A DNA stretch of 34,837 bases. It comes from Clostridiales bacterium. Its GTDB lineage: Bacteria; Bacillota; Clostridia; Saccharofermentanales; Saccharofermentanaceae. This document shows positions 1 through 7,595 of the stretch, one piece after another (the first letter of the stretch is position 1; every line of letters begins with the position of its first letter). The notes beneath the pieces were generated by a model. The model was not told the DNA's origin. It worked only from the letters and a program-made list of their open reading frames with translations, and ran no database searches. The DNA lies in assembly GCA_017615755.1 (NCBI GenBank), contig JAFZZM010000072.1, positions 1-34,837 of the forward strand, written 5' to 3'. The position numbers and the translations under genes were made by a program.

Positions 1-1393
1 CGACAGTGTAACAATTACGAACCTGCCTGAGAATACTACTTACAAAGTCAACGAGACGAACCCTGGCGAAGGATATGCAGCAGTAGCAGAGCAGAGCGGA
101 ACCATCGTTGCGGATCAGACTGCGGAGGTAACCGTTGCCAACAAGTACACCAAGGGCCAGCCGGTAATTAAGGTAGGCTCGCTGAGTGTTATGAAAGTTA
201 AGGCAGAAAACAGTGACGATTTCGATCCGACTATGAAGTTCGAGATCAGCATCAAATTGAATGTGCCGAATGCGAATATGCTTGACGATATTGCTGTTGA
301 GAACGGTTCTCTTGATGGTGATACTGTATATGCAGAACTGGCAACGGGCGACATCGTGCTGATCAGCAATCTCCCGATGGGTACGACTTATGTGGTCAGC
401 GAGACACAGGCAGATGGCTTTGTTAAGGTAGACGATCAGTCCGGTGAGATCACATCTGATACTCCGGTTCAGGTCACAGTTGCTAACAGATATCTGAAGC
501 CTGCTGAGCCGGTAGGAAGCTTGAAGGTTGTCAAAGTTCAGGCTGACGGAAGTGATGAGATCGATGCAAGCATGAAGTTTGACATCACGATCGATCTTAC
601 AGCTCCTGCTGGTAAGGATCTGAGCAAGGTGACAGTTATCAACGGAACGCTCAATGGTACGACAGTAACGGCCAAACTGGGTAAGGATGAGAGTGTCACG
701 ATCCAGAACCTGCCGAAGGGTACTGTATTTAAGGTCAATGAGGCAGCGGTGGAAGACTTTGATAATGTTGCTGAGCAGTCCGGTACTGTTGCTGCGAACG
801 TTCAGACAGTCGTAACACTTAACAACAAGTATACGAACCCGAATCCGTCGCCGACTCCGGTGATTTCGGGAAGCCCGATCCCGACGGATACACCTACTCC
901 GATCCCGACGGATACACCTACACCGATCCCGACGGATACGCCGACTCCGGTTCCGACCGATACACCGACACCGAAGCCGACACCGACAAACACGCCGACT
1001 CCGGTTCCGACGCCGACAAATACGCCGAAGCCGAAGCCGACACCGACGAACACACCTGTTCCGACGGATACACCGACTCCGGTTCCGACCGACACGCCGA
1101 CACCGGTACCGACAGATACGCCTACTCCGATTCCGACGGATACGCCTACTCCGGCACCGACGAATACACCGACACCACCTTCTGATGGAGATGTATCCGG
1201 TGGAAACCGCAGACCGACGGAGACACCGACACCTACTACGGATGACGGAACGGCAGGACGTTCTCGCCGCGTGAAGACGGGCGATGCTCCGATCTACGGA
1301 CGAGTTGGATTCGCAGCATTCTTGATTGTTGCAGGATTGGCAATTGTTCTTTTCAGAAAGCGCATCCTGGGTGAGGTCAAAGAAGACAAGTAA
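1..1393 (+). CDS. Cell-surface protein with Cna-B/DUF5979-like repeats, Pro/Thr stalk and C-terminal anchor (5' partial)
   Basis: The reading frame is open from base 2, so the true start lies left of the window; about 463 residues are visible. After the tail of one repeat, two beta-rich repeats begin near visible residues 59 and 172. Each opens GSL-V-KV, has a MKF-I-I strand and a NLP-GT turn, and closes with VTV-N-Y. This pattern resembles prealbumin-like Cna-B or DUF5979 surface modules. A Pro/Thr stalk of PTDTPTP units follows (about residues 281-415). Then comes a sorting-like motif VKTGDAP at residue 424, one hydrophobic helix and a basic tail (FRKR). The order fits a stalked surface adhesin or wall protein. 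The motif differs from canonical LPXTG, so sortase anchoring is inferred; plain membrane anchoring is the alternative. The ligand is unknown. A terminator hairpin follows the stop. Confidence 0.85.
   Translation, partial: DSVTITNLPENTTYKVNETNPGEGYAAVAEQSGTIVADQTAEVTVANKYTKGQPVIKVGSLSVMKVKAENSDDFDPTMKFEISIKLNVPNANMLDDIAVENGSLDGDTVYAELATGDIVLISNLPMGTTYVVSETQADGFVKVDDQSGEITSDTPVQVTVANRYLKPAEPVGSLKVVKVQADGSDEIDASMKFDITIDLTAPAGKDLSKVTVINGTLNGTTVTAKLGKDESVTIQNLPKGTVFKVNEAAVEDFDNVAEQSGTVAANVQTVVTLNNKYTNPNPSPTPVISGSPIPTDTPTPIPTDTPTPIPTDTPTPVPTDTPTPKPTPTNTPTPVPTPTNTPKPKPTPTNTPVPTDTPTPVPTDTPTPVPTDTPTPIPTDTPTPAPTNTPTPPSDGDVSGGNRRPTETPTPTTDDGTAGRSRRVKTGDAPIYGRVGFAAFLIVAGLAIVLFRKRILGEVKEDK
875..1172 (+). 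repeat. 24-bp tandem repeat encoding the IPTDTPTP stalk
   Basis: Units of 24 bp (CCGATCCCGACGGATACACC plus CTACT-like ends) begin at 875, 899 and 923 with near identity. They then degenerate into CCGGTTCCGACC variants and shorter 12- and 18-bp units up to about 1172. They encode the octapeptide IPTDTPTP and variants with V, K or A at the first position. Near-identity of the first three units suggests slippage or recombination, so stalk length may vary between strains. Confidence 0.85.
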
Positions 1394-1400
1394 AATCAAC

Positions 1401-1440
1401 AGAGGCTGTCTCGAATGAGGCAGCCTCTTATTTCTTGATT
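1401..1440. terminator. Hairpin between convergent genes, probable bidirectional terminator
   Basis: Arms 1401-1412 and 1417-1428 pair over 12 bp (one G-T pair) around a GAAT loop. On the plus strand the stem is followed by TATTTCTTGATT. On the minus strand it is followed by a moderately T-rich run. It lies between the stop of the surface-protein gene and the convergent tmcAL, so it can serve both. Confidence 0.75.
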
Positions 1441-1455
1441 AATGAGAGATCTATT

Positions 1456-1475
1456 GTCCGGCCGGACTTGTCCGG
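1456..1475. repeat. Three GTCCGG half-sites just downstream of tmcAL
   Basis: GTCCGG, CCGGAC, TT and GTCCGG lie head to tail, forming two overlapping perfect palindromes (1456-1467 and 1462-1475) that abut the tmcAL stop codon. They could form an extra stem in the tmcAL transcript ahead of the 1401-1428 hairpin, or be a small protein-binding site. No T-run follows on either strand, so this alone is not a terminator. Confidence 0.4.
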
Positions 1476-2795
1476 TTAAGAATGGGAACGGTAGATCTTG
1501 TTTCTTTTATACTGGATCACTTCAAAGTGGAAATCCTCTTCCCAGGTTTGCCGTGCTTGAAGTGTCCACCAGTCATGACTTTGGATATCGAGTTCGTTCA
1601 TGCGCGAGAAGAGAGGATCCTTGGAATAGTGACGCGCATCGGAGGTACGGGACAGGATCGGAAGTGCGCAGTTCTCGCGCATGGTTTTGAGCAAAGACCG
1701 ACCATGTTCGGAAAAGCCCAGCAGTCTCAGGTACTTTGGCTCACGCAACGCTTGCAGATCTTCTTCCTTCTGACCGATTACTAAGGAAGTAAGGGCGCGC
1801 AGGATCCTGGTATAGGAGAAACACTTGGTGCGCACTTGTTCGAAGAACTGCTCTTCAATCGGAGCCTGTGCGTGAAAATGCATGGACGATACCCGGCTCT
1901 TCAGGTGAAGTGCAAGATTTTTGCCCATGTGAGCTGTTTCGGAAAGTGTATCTACATCGGTGGCACGAAGGATAGGAAGTGCGCAAGTGATCAGTTCATG
2001 CGGTCCCATAGGTATAGTCTTTCCATTCCAGGCACTGAGCATCTCCGCAAGCATGGGAGACGGCACAAACGACGAAAGATCGCCTAAAGAAGAAAGCAGA
2101 AGTGCTTTTGACAAAGAAAGGTCGGGACGAAGGATGGACTTCCTGATTGCCGTAGCAGAAGGAAGTGAATCTGCCGTGAGATATTCTTCGTGATAGCCGC
2201 CCTTGCGGTGAACGAGGTGCGGGACGATGGTGCTGTTTCTTTTCTTGAGAGCGCGAAGATAGGCGATCGCAAGAATATTATTCGGTTCCCGAAGGATCGA
2301 GAAATACTTGGATTCGAGCTCGGATGAAAGACGCCCGGAAAGGACGGACAGAGATGCTTTTTCCCAGGCGGCGGCATAGGAAAGACCGTCTTTCAGGAAA
2401 CTGTCGAGATTGGCCGAGAACTCGGGGATCGATTCGAAATCGATGTCTGCCAGGGCGGAAAGGTCGGACAGTGAGTCGTGCTCAGCACCGAAATAAAGAT
2501 CGGTGACAACGCCGCTTTCGCAAAGCATGGCCACGGCGCCCTCAGCGAAACGGTCGGCAGAACCGGTCGCGAAGGTGAAGGGGAGCTCGAAAACGAGATC
2601 GGCGCCACAGGACAACACGGCACTGGTGCGTGGAGCATAGTCCAGGATAGCAGGTTCACCGCGCTGGACAAAGTCGCCGCTCATGACGACAACGATAGGT
2701 GTATCGCTTCCTGATTCTTCACGGACTTTCCGGAAAAGATGCAGGTGTCCTTCGTGAAAAGGATTGTATTCGGCAATGATTCCTGCGACGCGCAT
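1476..2795 (-). CDS. tmcAL: tRNA(Met) cytidine acetate ligase (TmcAL/YlbM family)
   Basis: The 439-residue protein starts with GIIAEYNPFHEGH, the HxGH nucleotidyltransferase signature (H14, H17), followed by MSGDFVQRGEPA, ELPF and YFGAE blocks. These are diagnostic for the TmcAL/YlbM family. Characterised members use acetate and ATP to form N4-acetylcytidine at the wobble position of elongator tRNA-Met, which guards against misreading; that function is carried over from the family. The Bacillus protein is about 415 residues, so this one is full length. A GGGAGGA ribosome site sits 5-6 bases before the ATG. The gene is convergent with the surface-protein gene and divergent from the gene at 2867. 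Identification is firm at family level. Confidence 0.93.
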   Translation of the reverse strand: MRVAGIIAEYNPFHEGHLHLFRKVREESGSDTPIVVVMSGDFVQRGEPAILDYAPRTSAVLSCGADLVFELPFTFATGSADRFAEGAVAMLCESGVVTDLYFGAEHDSLSDLSALADIDFESIPEFSANLDSFLKDGLSYAAAWEKASLSVLSGRLSSELESKYFSILREPNNILAIAYLRALKKRNSTIVPHLVHRKGGYHEEYLTADSLPSATAIRKSILRPDLSLSKALLLSSLGDLSSFVPSPMLAEMLSAWNGKTIPMGPHELITCALPILRATDVDTLSETAHMGKNLALHLKSRVSSMHFHAQAPIEEQFFEQVRTKCFSYTRILRALTSLVIGQKEEDLQALREPKYLRLLGFSEHGRSLLKTMRENCALPILSRTSDARHYSKDPLFSRMNELDIQSHDWWTLQARQTWEEDFHFEVIQYKRNKIYRSHS

Positions 2796-2834
2796 TCTAT
2801 TCCTCCCAAGTAATGGTACAATAACTATAACTTA

Positions 2835-2851
2835 TTTCGAAACGTTCGAAA
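2835..2851. promoter_or_regulatory. Inverted repeat TTTCGAA-ACG-TTCGAAA between divergent genes
   Basis: A perfect 7-bp inverted repeat with a 3-base spacer lies in the 71-base divergent gap between tmcAL and the gene at 2867. It immediately precedes the AAGGAG ribosome site (2851-2856) of the latter. AT-rich candidate -10 hexamers lie next to it: TACAAT at 2817-2822 and TATAAC at 2826-2831 on plus, TATAGT on minus over 2824-2829. Position and symmetry suggest an operator. The regulator is unknown, and a role as an RNA hairpin masking the ribosome site is also possible. Confidence 0.45.
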
Positions 2852-2866
2852 AGGAGAATTTGTTAT

Positions 2867-4243
2867 ATGTCTTCTCTGCGAGAAGTAAAGAATAAAAACA
2901 AGAAGATCTGGTGGATCGCAGGAATTGCGGTGCTCGCGGTTGCCCTGATCGTGGGAGCATGGATCTTTATTTCAAAGAGTGGTTTTTTCTATAAGAAAGT
3001 AGATACGGGCGCGGTGTCCTATGCCTTGACGACGCCGATGCATGAAGTCGTGAATGAGAGTGACATGCAGAGAGGCTACATGTATACCAGACTTTTGGAA
3101 GTGTTGCAGTCTAATCGTGGAGTGAGTCCATGGATCCTGAAATGGGTGGTCGTACCGGGTACGACCAGAAGTGTGCCGGGTTTCCAGTCTAAGTATGTGG
3201 ATAGTCTTGATCAGGTGCTTTTGCTACAGACCTATGTTCTGGAAGGAAAGAAGAGCAGTGCCGAGAAACTCATGAAGGCCATAGATGCGCAGCTGACTAA
3301 CGATAAGGGGTATCTTATCGAATATACGACGGTGGAAAAACTTGCTTTGGATACGGCGGATGCTTCGACATACGAGGGAAATGATCTTTACGAAGAAGCG
3401 TCTTTCCTTCTTGAGGAAGAAGCTCCGGTATCTCTTCAGGCAACGACCTGCTATCTTCGTGTGCTGATGGATTATTACGATAAGTGGGGAAATGAGGCTC
3501 TTCTGGACAGAATCGAGAAACTTGCGGATCTTCTTTCAAAGACGGAAAAACTGTCCGGATCCCGGGCTGAGGACCGTGCGGCCAGAGCTACTCCCATTCC
3601 GGTAGGTGAGATCCTCGATGCGACTCCGACTCCGACACCCGAGCCGAATGAAGATGCGCAGAAGGGACAACTGGTCACACAGGAAGGCCTGGAACTGGCG
3701 GGCCTGGATCTTCTTGCCATGAAGCGCGCCGGTGTAATTGACGGCAAATATGAGAAAACATATGAGGAATGGCTGTCTATCGTTAAGAATGGAAAAATCT
3801 CGGATACACTTCCGCTTTATGCCTGGATCTATATCGGAAACGGGAACTACACGTTCTATGCCGGCGGCAATGCGGATGTGGAACTGGTACCATCGCTCTA
3901 TACCATGCTCCATCTGGCAGAGGTGGGAGAACTGGACGGACAGTCCTATTCATGGGTGCAGGCACAGCTTCTGAACACCGGATTCCTGTACACTAGATAC
4001 AACATGCTTTCCGGGGATGCGGCAAGCAGCGTGGAAGCTTATGAAGCTTATCCGCTCGTGCTGCGTCTGGCAACGATAAAGAACGATGAAGCGCTTTTTG
4101 CTTCGGCATACCGCGCCATGATGCGCCAGTATGCGACACTGAATACAAGCCAGATCCTCTACACGCTTTTCCGCGACGTGGAGGATTCCAGGATCGAGCT
4201 TAATGCCAGGGAAAACCTGCTGGCAGAGATTTTTCTGAGATAA
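2867..4243 (+). CDS. Membrane-anchored extracytoplasmic protein, possible alpha/alpha-toroid fold
   Basis: I do not recognise this family with confidence. The 458-residue protein has a short basic N-terminus and one membrane helix (about residues 15-36), so the bulk is probably outside the cell. Helix-rich segments with regularly spaced aromatic residues flank a Pro/Thr linker near residue 250 (DATPTPTPEP). The two helical halves (about 45-240 and 270-458) vaguely recall the alpha/alpha toroids of GH8-like glycosidases, and the C-terminal half contains an NADVELVPSLYTML segment. I cannot identify catalytic acids, so an enzymatic role is only a hypothesis. AAGGAG lies 10 bases before the ATG. 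The downstream membrane-protein gene starts 11 bases after the stop, suggesting an operon. Confidence 0.8.
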   Translation: MSSLREVKNKNKKIWWIAGIAVLAVALIVGAWIFISKSGFFYKKVDTGAVSYALTTPMHEVVNESDMQRGYMYTRLLEVLQSNRGVSPWILKWVVVPGTTRSVPGFQSKYVDSLDQVLLLQTYVLEGKKSSAEKLMKAIDAQLTNDKGYLIEYTTVEKLALDTADASTYEGNDLYEEASFLLEEEAPVSLQATTCYLRVLMDYYDKWGNEALLDRIEKLADLLSKTEKLSGSRAEDRAARATPIPVGEILDATPTPTPEPNEDAQKGQLVTQEGLELAGLDLLAMKRAGVIDGKYEKTYEEWLSIVKNGKISDTLPLYAWIYIGNGNYTFYAGGNADVELVPSLYTMLHLAEVGELDGQSYSWVQAQLLNTGFLYTRYNMLSGDAASSVEAYEAYPLVLRLATIKNDEALFASAYRAMMRQYATLNTSQILYTLFRDVEDSRIELNARENLLAEIFLR

Positions 4244-4254
4244 GGAAGTGTGAC

Positions 4255-5043
4255 ATGTCTTTTGTTTTGCTGCTCGCATTTTTATTCTCCATCGGAAGTA
4301 TGCTCGGCTGGGTACTGGAACTGTTCTACCGCCGATATATTTCCCAGCATAAATGGGTCAATCCCGGCTTTCTGTCAGGTCCTTGCCTTCCAATCTACGG
4401 GTGTGGACTTGTGATCTTATACCTGATCGCTTCGCTTGACGGCCGGATCGGGATAGAAGATCCGAACATCCGGAAGATAGTGCTTTTTGTGATCATGGCG
4501 ATATGTATGACGGTCATTGAATACATCGCCGGATGGATCAGTTTGCACTATTTCCGCGTGAGGCTCTGGGACTACTCGAACAACTGGGGCAATATTTCCG
4601 GATTGATCTGTCCGCTTTATTCCTTTTTCTGGTCTGTCCTTGGCGCGCTTTACTATTTCCTGATCCACCCTCATATCCTGAGAGCTCTGGAGTGGCTGTC
4701 CAACAATCTGGCTTTTTCGTTCTTTGTCGGGTTTTTCTACGGAATATTCGTCATCGATTTCGTACACCAGACGAAACTTGTCATGGCAATAAAGAAATTT
4801 GCCCGCCAGAAACAGATCGTCATGCATTACGAGGAGATCAAGGAGCGGATCGGTCAGTACAAGGAGAGCCGTCTGATCAAGGCAGGATTTATTTTCCGTA
4901 CCTGGATGGACCAGCCGATCAACCGCTTCCTGAAGGAAACCTATGAGACCACAAAAGAAATCGTCACGGATCTGACCGGTGGCATCCGCGAGGATATTCA
5001 GACGGGCATCGACAAGATGAAGAGCAAAAGCAGCGGAAAATAA
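4255..5043 (+). CDS. Putative ABC-transporter type IV (CmpB-like, PF06541-type) membrane protein
   Basis: The 262-residue protein has about five membrane helices. Its signature blocks are GSMLGWVLELFYRR, NPGFLSGPCLPIYG, EYIAGW, LWDYSNNWGNISG and a PLYSFFWS segment. These match the family annotated as putative ABC-transporter type IV. The biochemical role of the family is not established and no ATPase gene is adjacent. The last 80 or so residues are charged, helical and cytoplasmic (KFARQKQ to the end). An AGGAAG ribosome site overlaps the stop of the preceding gene, so the two are probably co-transcribed and may act together at the envelope. Confidence 0.85.
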   Translation: MSFVLLLAFLFSIGSMLGWVLELFYRRYISQHKWVNPGFLSGPCLPIYGCGLVILYLIASLDGRIGIEDPNIRKIVLFVIMAICMTVIEYIAGWISLHYFRVRLWDYSNNWGNISGLICPLYSFFWSVLGALYYFLIHPHILRALEWLSNNLAFSFFVGFFYGIFVIDFVHQTKLVMAIKKFARQKQIVMHYEEIKERIGQYKESRLIKAGFIFRTWMDQPINRFLKETYETTKEIVTDLTGGIREDIQTGIDKMKSKSSGK

Positions 5044-5090
5044 GGGTTTTTGGAAGCGAAACAGCCTGATTCCGGTACTTCCCGGAAACA

Positions 5091-5124
5091 CCATGGAAAA
5101 TGCCATGGAAAAGCCATGGAAAAG
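5091..5124 (+). repeat. Three tandem CCATGGAAAA(T)G units upstream of pcrA
   Basis: Copies at 5091-5102 (12 bp), 5103-5113 and 5114-5124 (11 bp each) lie in the 153-base gap before pcrA, just upstream of its promoter. Each contains the NcoI-type palindrome CCATGG. A TTCCGG/CCGGAA inverted repeat (5070-5087) lies just before them. Function is unknown; slippage or a regulatory array are both possible. Confidence 0.6.
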
Positions 5125-5137
5125 CCGGATAATGTCC

Positions 5138-5166
5138 TAGAAATGGTACTCCATATAGAGTATAAT
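5138..5166 (+). promoter_or_regulatory. Promoter of pcrA with overlapping inverted repeat
   Basis: TAGAAA (-35, 4 of 6) is followed after 17 bp by a perfect TATAAT (5161-5166), 31 bases before the pcrA ATG. An inverted repeat TAGAGT-N8-ACTCTA (5156-5161 and 5170-5175) straddles the -10 and the predicted start of transcription, a typical place for a repressor. It is not the Gram-positive LexA box. Confidence 0.6.
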
Positions 5167-5196
5167 GACACTCTAAAAGAACTTATGGAGGCAGCC

Positions 5197-7554
5197 ATGG
5201 AAGATTTACTTGAAAGCTTGAATCCCGAACAGAAAGAGGCGGTTCTGCACGATGAAGGACCTCTTCTGATCCTGGCCGGAGCAGGTTCGGGAAAGACGCG
5301 CGTGATCACCTACAGGATCGCTTACCTGATCCAGGTGCGCGGGGTATATCCGTCCAATATCCTGGCCATTACTTTTACCAATAAGGCTGCCAATGAGATG
5401 CGGGAACGTATCGATGCACTGATCGGCGATATTTCCCGTAGTATGTGGGTGGGTACTTTTCACTCGATGTTTGCGCGTATCTTGCGTAGACATGCGGAAC
5501 TTCTGGGCTATACGCCGACATTTGCCATCTTGGACACGGATGATCAGATGAAGGTGATCAAGGAGTGTCTTAAGGAACTGGAACTGAATGAGAAGCTTTT
5601 TGCTCCGAGAGCGGTGCAGAGCGTGATCAGCAAAGCGAAGAACGATATGCAGTCGCCGGAGGCTTTTGAAAGAGAGTCCGGGGGAGATTTCAGAAGACAG
5701 AAGATCGCGAAGGTCTATCAGCGTTATAACGACAAACTGGTCAGCAATAATGCCATGGACTTCGATGATATCCTGTTCTACTCCGTAAGACTTCTTTCGG
5801 ATCATCCGGATATTCTGACGACGTATCAGGATAAGTTCCGTTACATCCTGGTGGATGAGTATCAGGATACCAACCATTGCCAGTATACGCTGGTACAGCT
5901 TCTGGCGAAGAGATACAGAAACCTCTGCGTTGTAGGCGACGATGACCAGTCGATCTATTCTTTCCGTGGCGCTGACCTTAGAAACATTCTGGATTTTGAG
6001 AAGGATTTTAAGGATGCGAAGGTCATCAAACTGGAACAGAATTACCGTTCCACCTCGACGATCCTGGATGCGGCCAATGGCGTCATTGCCCACAATAAGC
6101 ATCGAAAGAGCAAGGCTTTGCGTACTGAGAGCGAAGTGGGAGACAAGATCACCTATCTTTGGGCGGACCATCACGGGGCCGAGGCATACTATTGTGCCGA
6201 GTCGATATACCGGGATGCGGAATCAGGGAAGATCCCGTATAAGGAAGTGGCGATACTTTACCGTATGAATGCACTTTCCCGTACGATCGAGTCCGCGCTT
6301 CGTGAACGGGGTATTCCGTATCGTGTATATGGCGGCATGCGATTCTACGACAGAAAAGAAATCAAGGACGTTCTGGCTTACCTTCGTCTTATCTATTCCG
6401 ATAACGACAATTACGCATTTGAGAGGATCATCAATGTTCCGAAGCGTGGAATCGGTGATGCTACGGTGGCGAGGATCCTGGGGATCTCGGAAAGCGAGGG
6501 TATCCCTGCGCTGGAAGTGTGTAGAAGAGCCTCTTTGTATCCGGATCTTTCCCGTTCGGCTGCAAAGCTTTATGACTTCACTATGCTGATCGATGAGATG
6601 CGCGGGATCCTGGTGAAGAACGAAGCGTCTTTTTCTGAATTCATCGAATATGTGCAGGATCGTTCCGGCATGGTCAATGAGATCATCCAGCAGCAGGAAA
6701 AGAAAGGCGAGATGGTCGACCGAGTGGAGAACCTCAAGGAGTTGCTCTCAGAAGCGGTGGAATTTGAAGCACGCCGCAAGCGTGAACTTCAGATGAGTGC
6801 AGCTACGGAGTCGCAGGCTGAACAGACGGATCCGTACATGGACAGCGATCCGTCTTTTGAAGCAAATCTGACGGGTATCCTGGGAGCTTATCTGCAGAAT
6901 GCCGCACTTTATGCGGAAGGGGATAATGCGGATGAAAGTGAAGACTTTGTCCGCCTTATGACGATTCACAGTGCTAAGGGTCTGGAATTCGAAGCTGTCT
7001 ATCTGGTCGGCGCGGATGACTCGATCTTCCCGAGTTCGCGTTCTACCGAAGAAGACGAATTAGAGGAAGAACGACGTCTTATGTACGTGGCGATCACCCG
7101 TGCCAAGAAGAAACTGACGATCGTTGCCGCCAGAAGCAGAATGCTTTTCGGTCAGACACAGAATCTCATGCCATCGAGATTCATAAAGGAGATCAATCCG
7201 GAATACCTGCGCTGTATAGCCAGCAAGCGTCAGGCCCAGCCGAAAGAAGCGGTGAATCCGAGATATGCCAGAGGGGCGGCCGATGGTGGCGTGCCTTTCG
7301 ATACCGGCTTTTCTTCAACACCGAAAGAGAAGGCGTATATCCCGCAGTATAAGGTGCAGGCCCCGAAAGTCGGCGCCAATTCGGATTTCACGGCAGACAC
7401 GATCGCTAAGGGTATGCAGGTGATGCATCCGCGTTTCGGGCAGGGCGTCGTGGTATCCTGCGAAAAGGTGGCCGGCGATGCTTTGGTCTGCGTTGATTTT
7501 GACGGACTTAAGAAGAATATGCTGTTGAATAAGTCAGGACTGAAGAGGTGCTGA
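5197..7554 (+). CDS. pcrA: ATP-dependent DNA helicase PcrA/UvrD (superfamily 1A)
   Basis: This 3'-to-5' helicase acts in repair, rolling-circle replication and clearing proteins or RNA polymerase from DNA. The 785-residue protein carries all SF1 motifs: Walker A GAGSGKTR (K33), DEYQDTN (D220), GDDDQSIYSFRG (about 247-258), LEQNYRS, the TIHSAKGLEFE block, and VAITRAKKKL with the arginine finger R635. The last 50 or so residues (MHPRFGQGVVV onward) are the Tudor-like domain that in PcrA contacts RNA polymerase. I chose ATG 5197 because GGAGG sits 5 bases before it and the protein then opens LNPEQKEAV as in other PcrA. An upstream TTG (5050) and an ATG at 5185 are in frame, but the promoter lies between 5050 and 5185. 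Confidence 0.97.
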   Translation: MEDLLESLNPEQKEAVLHDEGPLLILAGAGSGKTRVITYRIAYLIQVRGVYPSNILAITFTNKAANEMRERIDALIGDISRSMWVGTFHSMFARILRRHAELLGYTPTFAILDTDDQMKVIKECLKELELNEKLFAPRAVQSVISKAKNDMQSPEAFERESGGDFRRQKIAKVYQRYNDKLVSNNAMDFDDILFYSVRLLSDHPDILTTYQDKFRYILVDEYQDTNHCQYTLVQLLAKRYRNLCVVGDDDQSIYSFRGADLRNILDFEKDFKDAKVIKLEQNYRSTSTILDAANGVIAHNKHRKSKALRTESEVGDKITYLWADHHGAEAYYCAESIYRDAESGKIPYKEVAILYRMNALSRTIESALRERGIPYRVYGGMRFYDRKEIKDVLAYLRLIYSDNDNYAFERIINVPKRGIGDATVARILGISESEGIPALEVCRRASLYPDLSRSAAKLYDFTMLIDEMRGILVKNEASFSEFIEYVQDRSGMVNEIIQQQEKKGEMVDRVENLKELLSEAVEFEARRKRELQMSAATESQAEQTDPYMDSDPSFEANLTGILGAYLQNAALYAEGDNADESEDFVRLMTIHSAKGLEFEAVYLVGADDSIFPSSRSTEEDELEEERRLMYVAITRAKKKLTIVAARSRMLFGQTQNLMPSRFIKEINPEYLRCIASKRQAQPKEAVNPRYARGAADGGVPFDTGFSSTPKEKAYIPQYKVQAPKVGANSDFTADTIAKGMQVMHPRFGQGVVVSCEKVAGDALVCVDFDGLKKNMLLNKSGLKRC

Positions 7555-7566
7555 GGTTGTTCGTGT

Positions 7567-7572
7567 TATACT
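7567..7572 (+). promoter_or_regulatory. Possible -10 box (TATACT) before the dGTPase gene
   Basis: TATACT lies in the 41-base gap between pcrA and the dGTPase-like gene. I find no convincing -35 hexamer at 16-18 bp, so it may be weak, or the gene may be read through from pcrA. Confidence 0.3.
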
Positions 7573-7595
7573 ATTGAGAGAAGGAGGAAAGAAAA

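Noticed and set aside
875..1172. Regularly spaced repeats that could suggest a CRISPR array
   Set aside because: Units are directly tandem without unique spacers, keep the reading frame and encode a Pro/Thr stalk typical of surface proteins.
5050..5196. Longer PcrA from a TTG start at 5050
   Set aside because: The added 49 residues contain the promoter and tandem repeats, have no ribosome site and are not found at the start of PcrA proteins.
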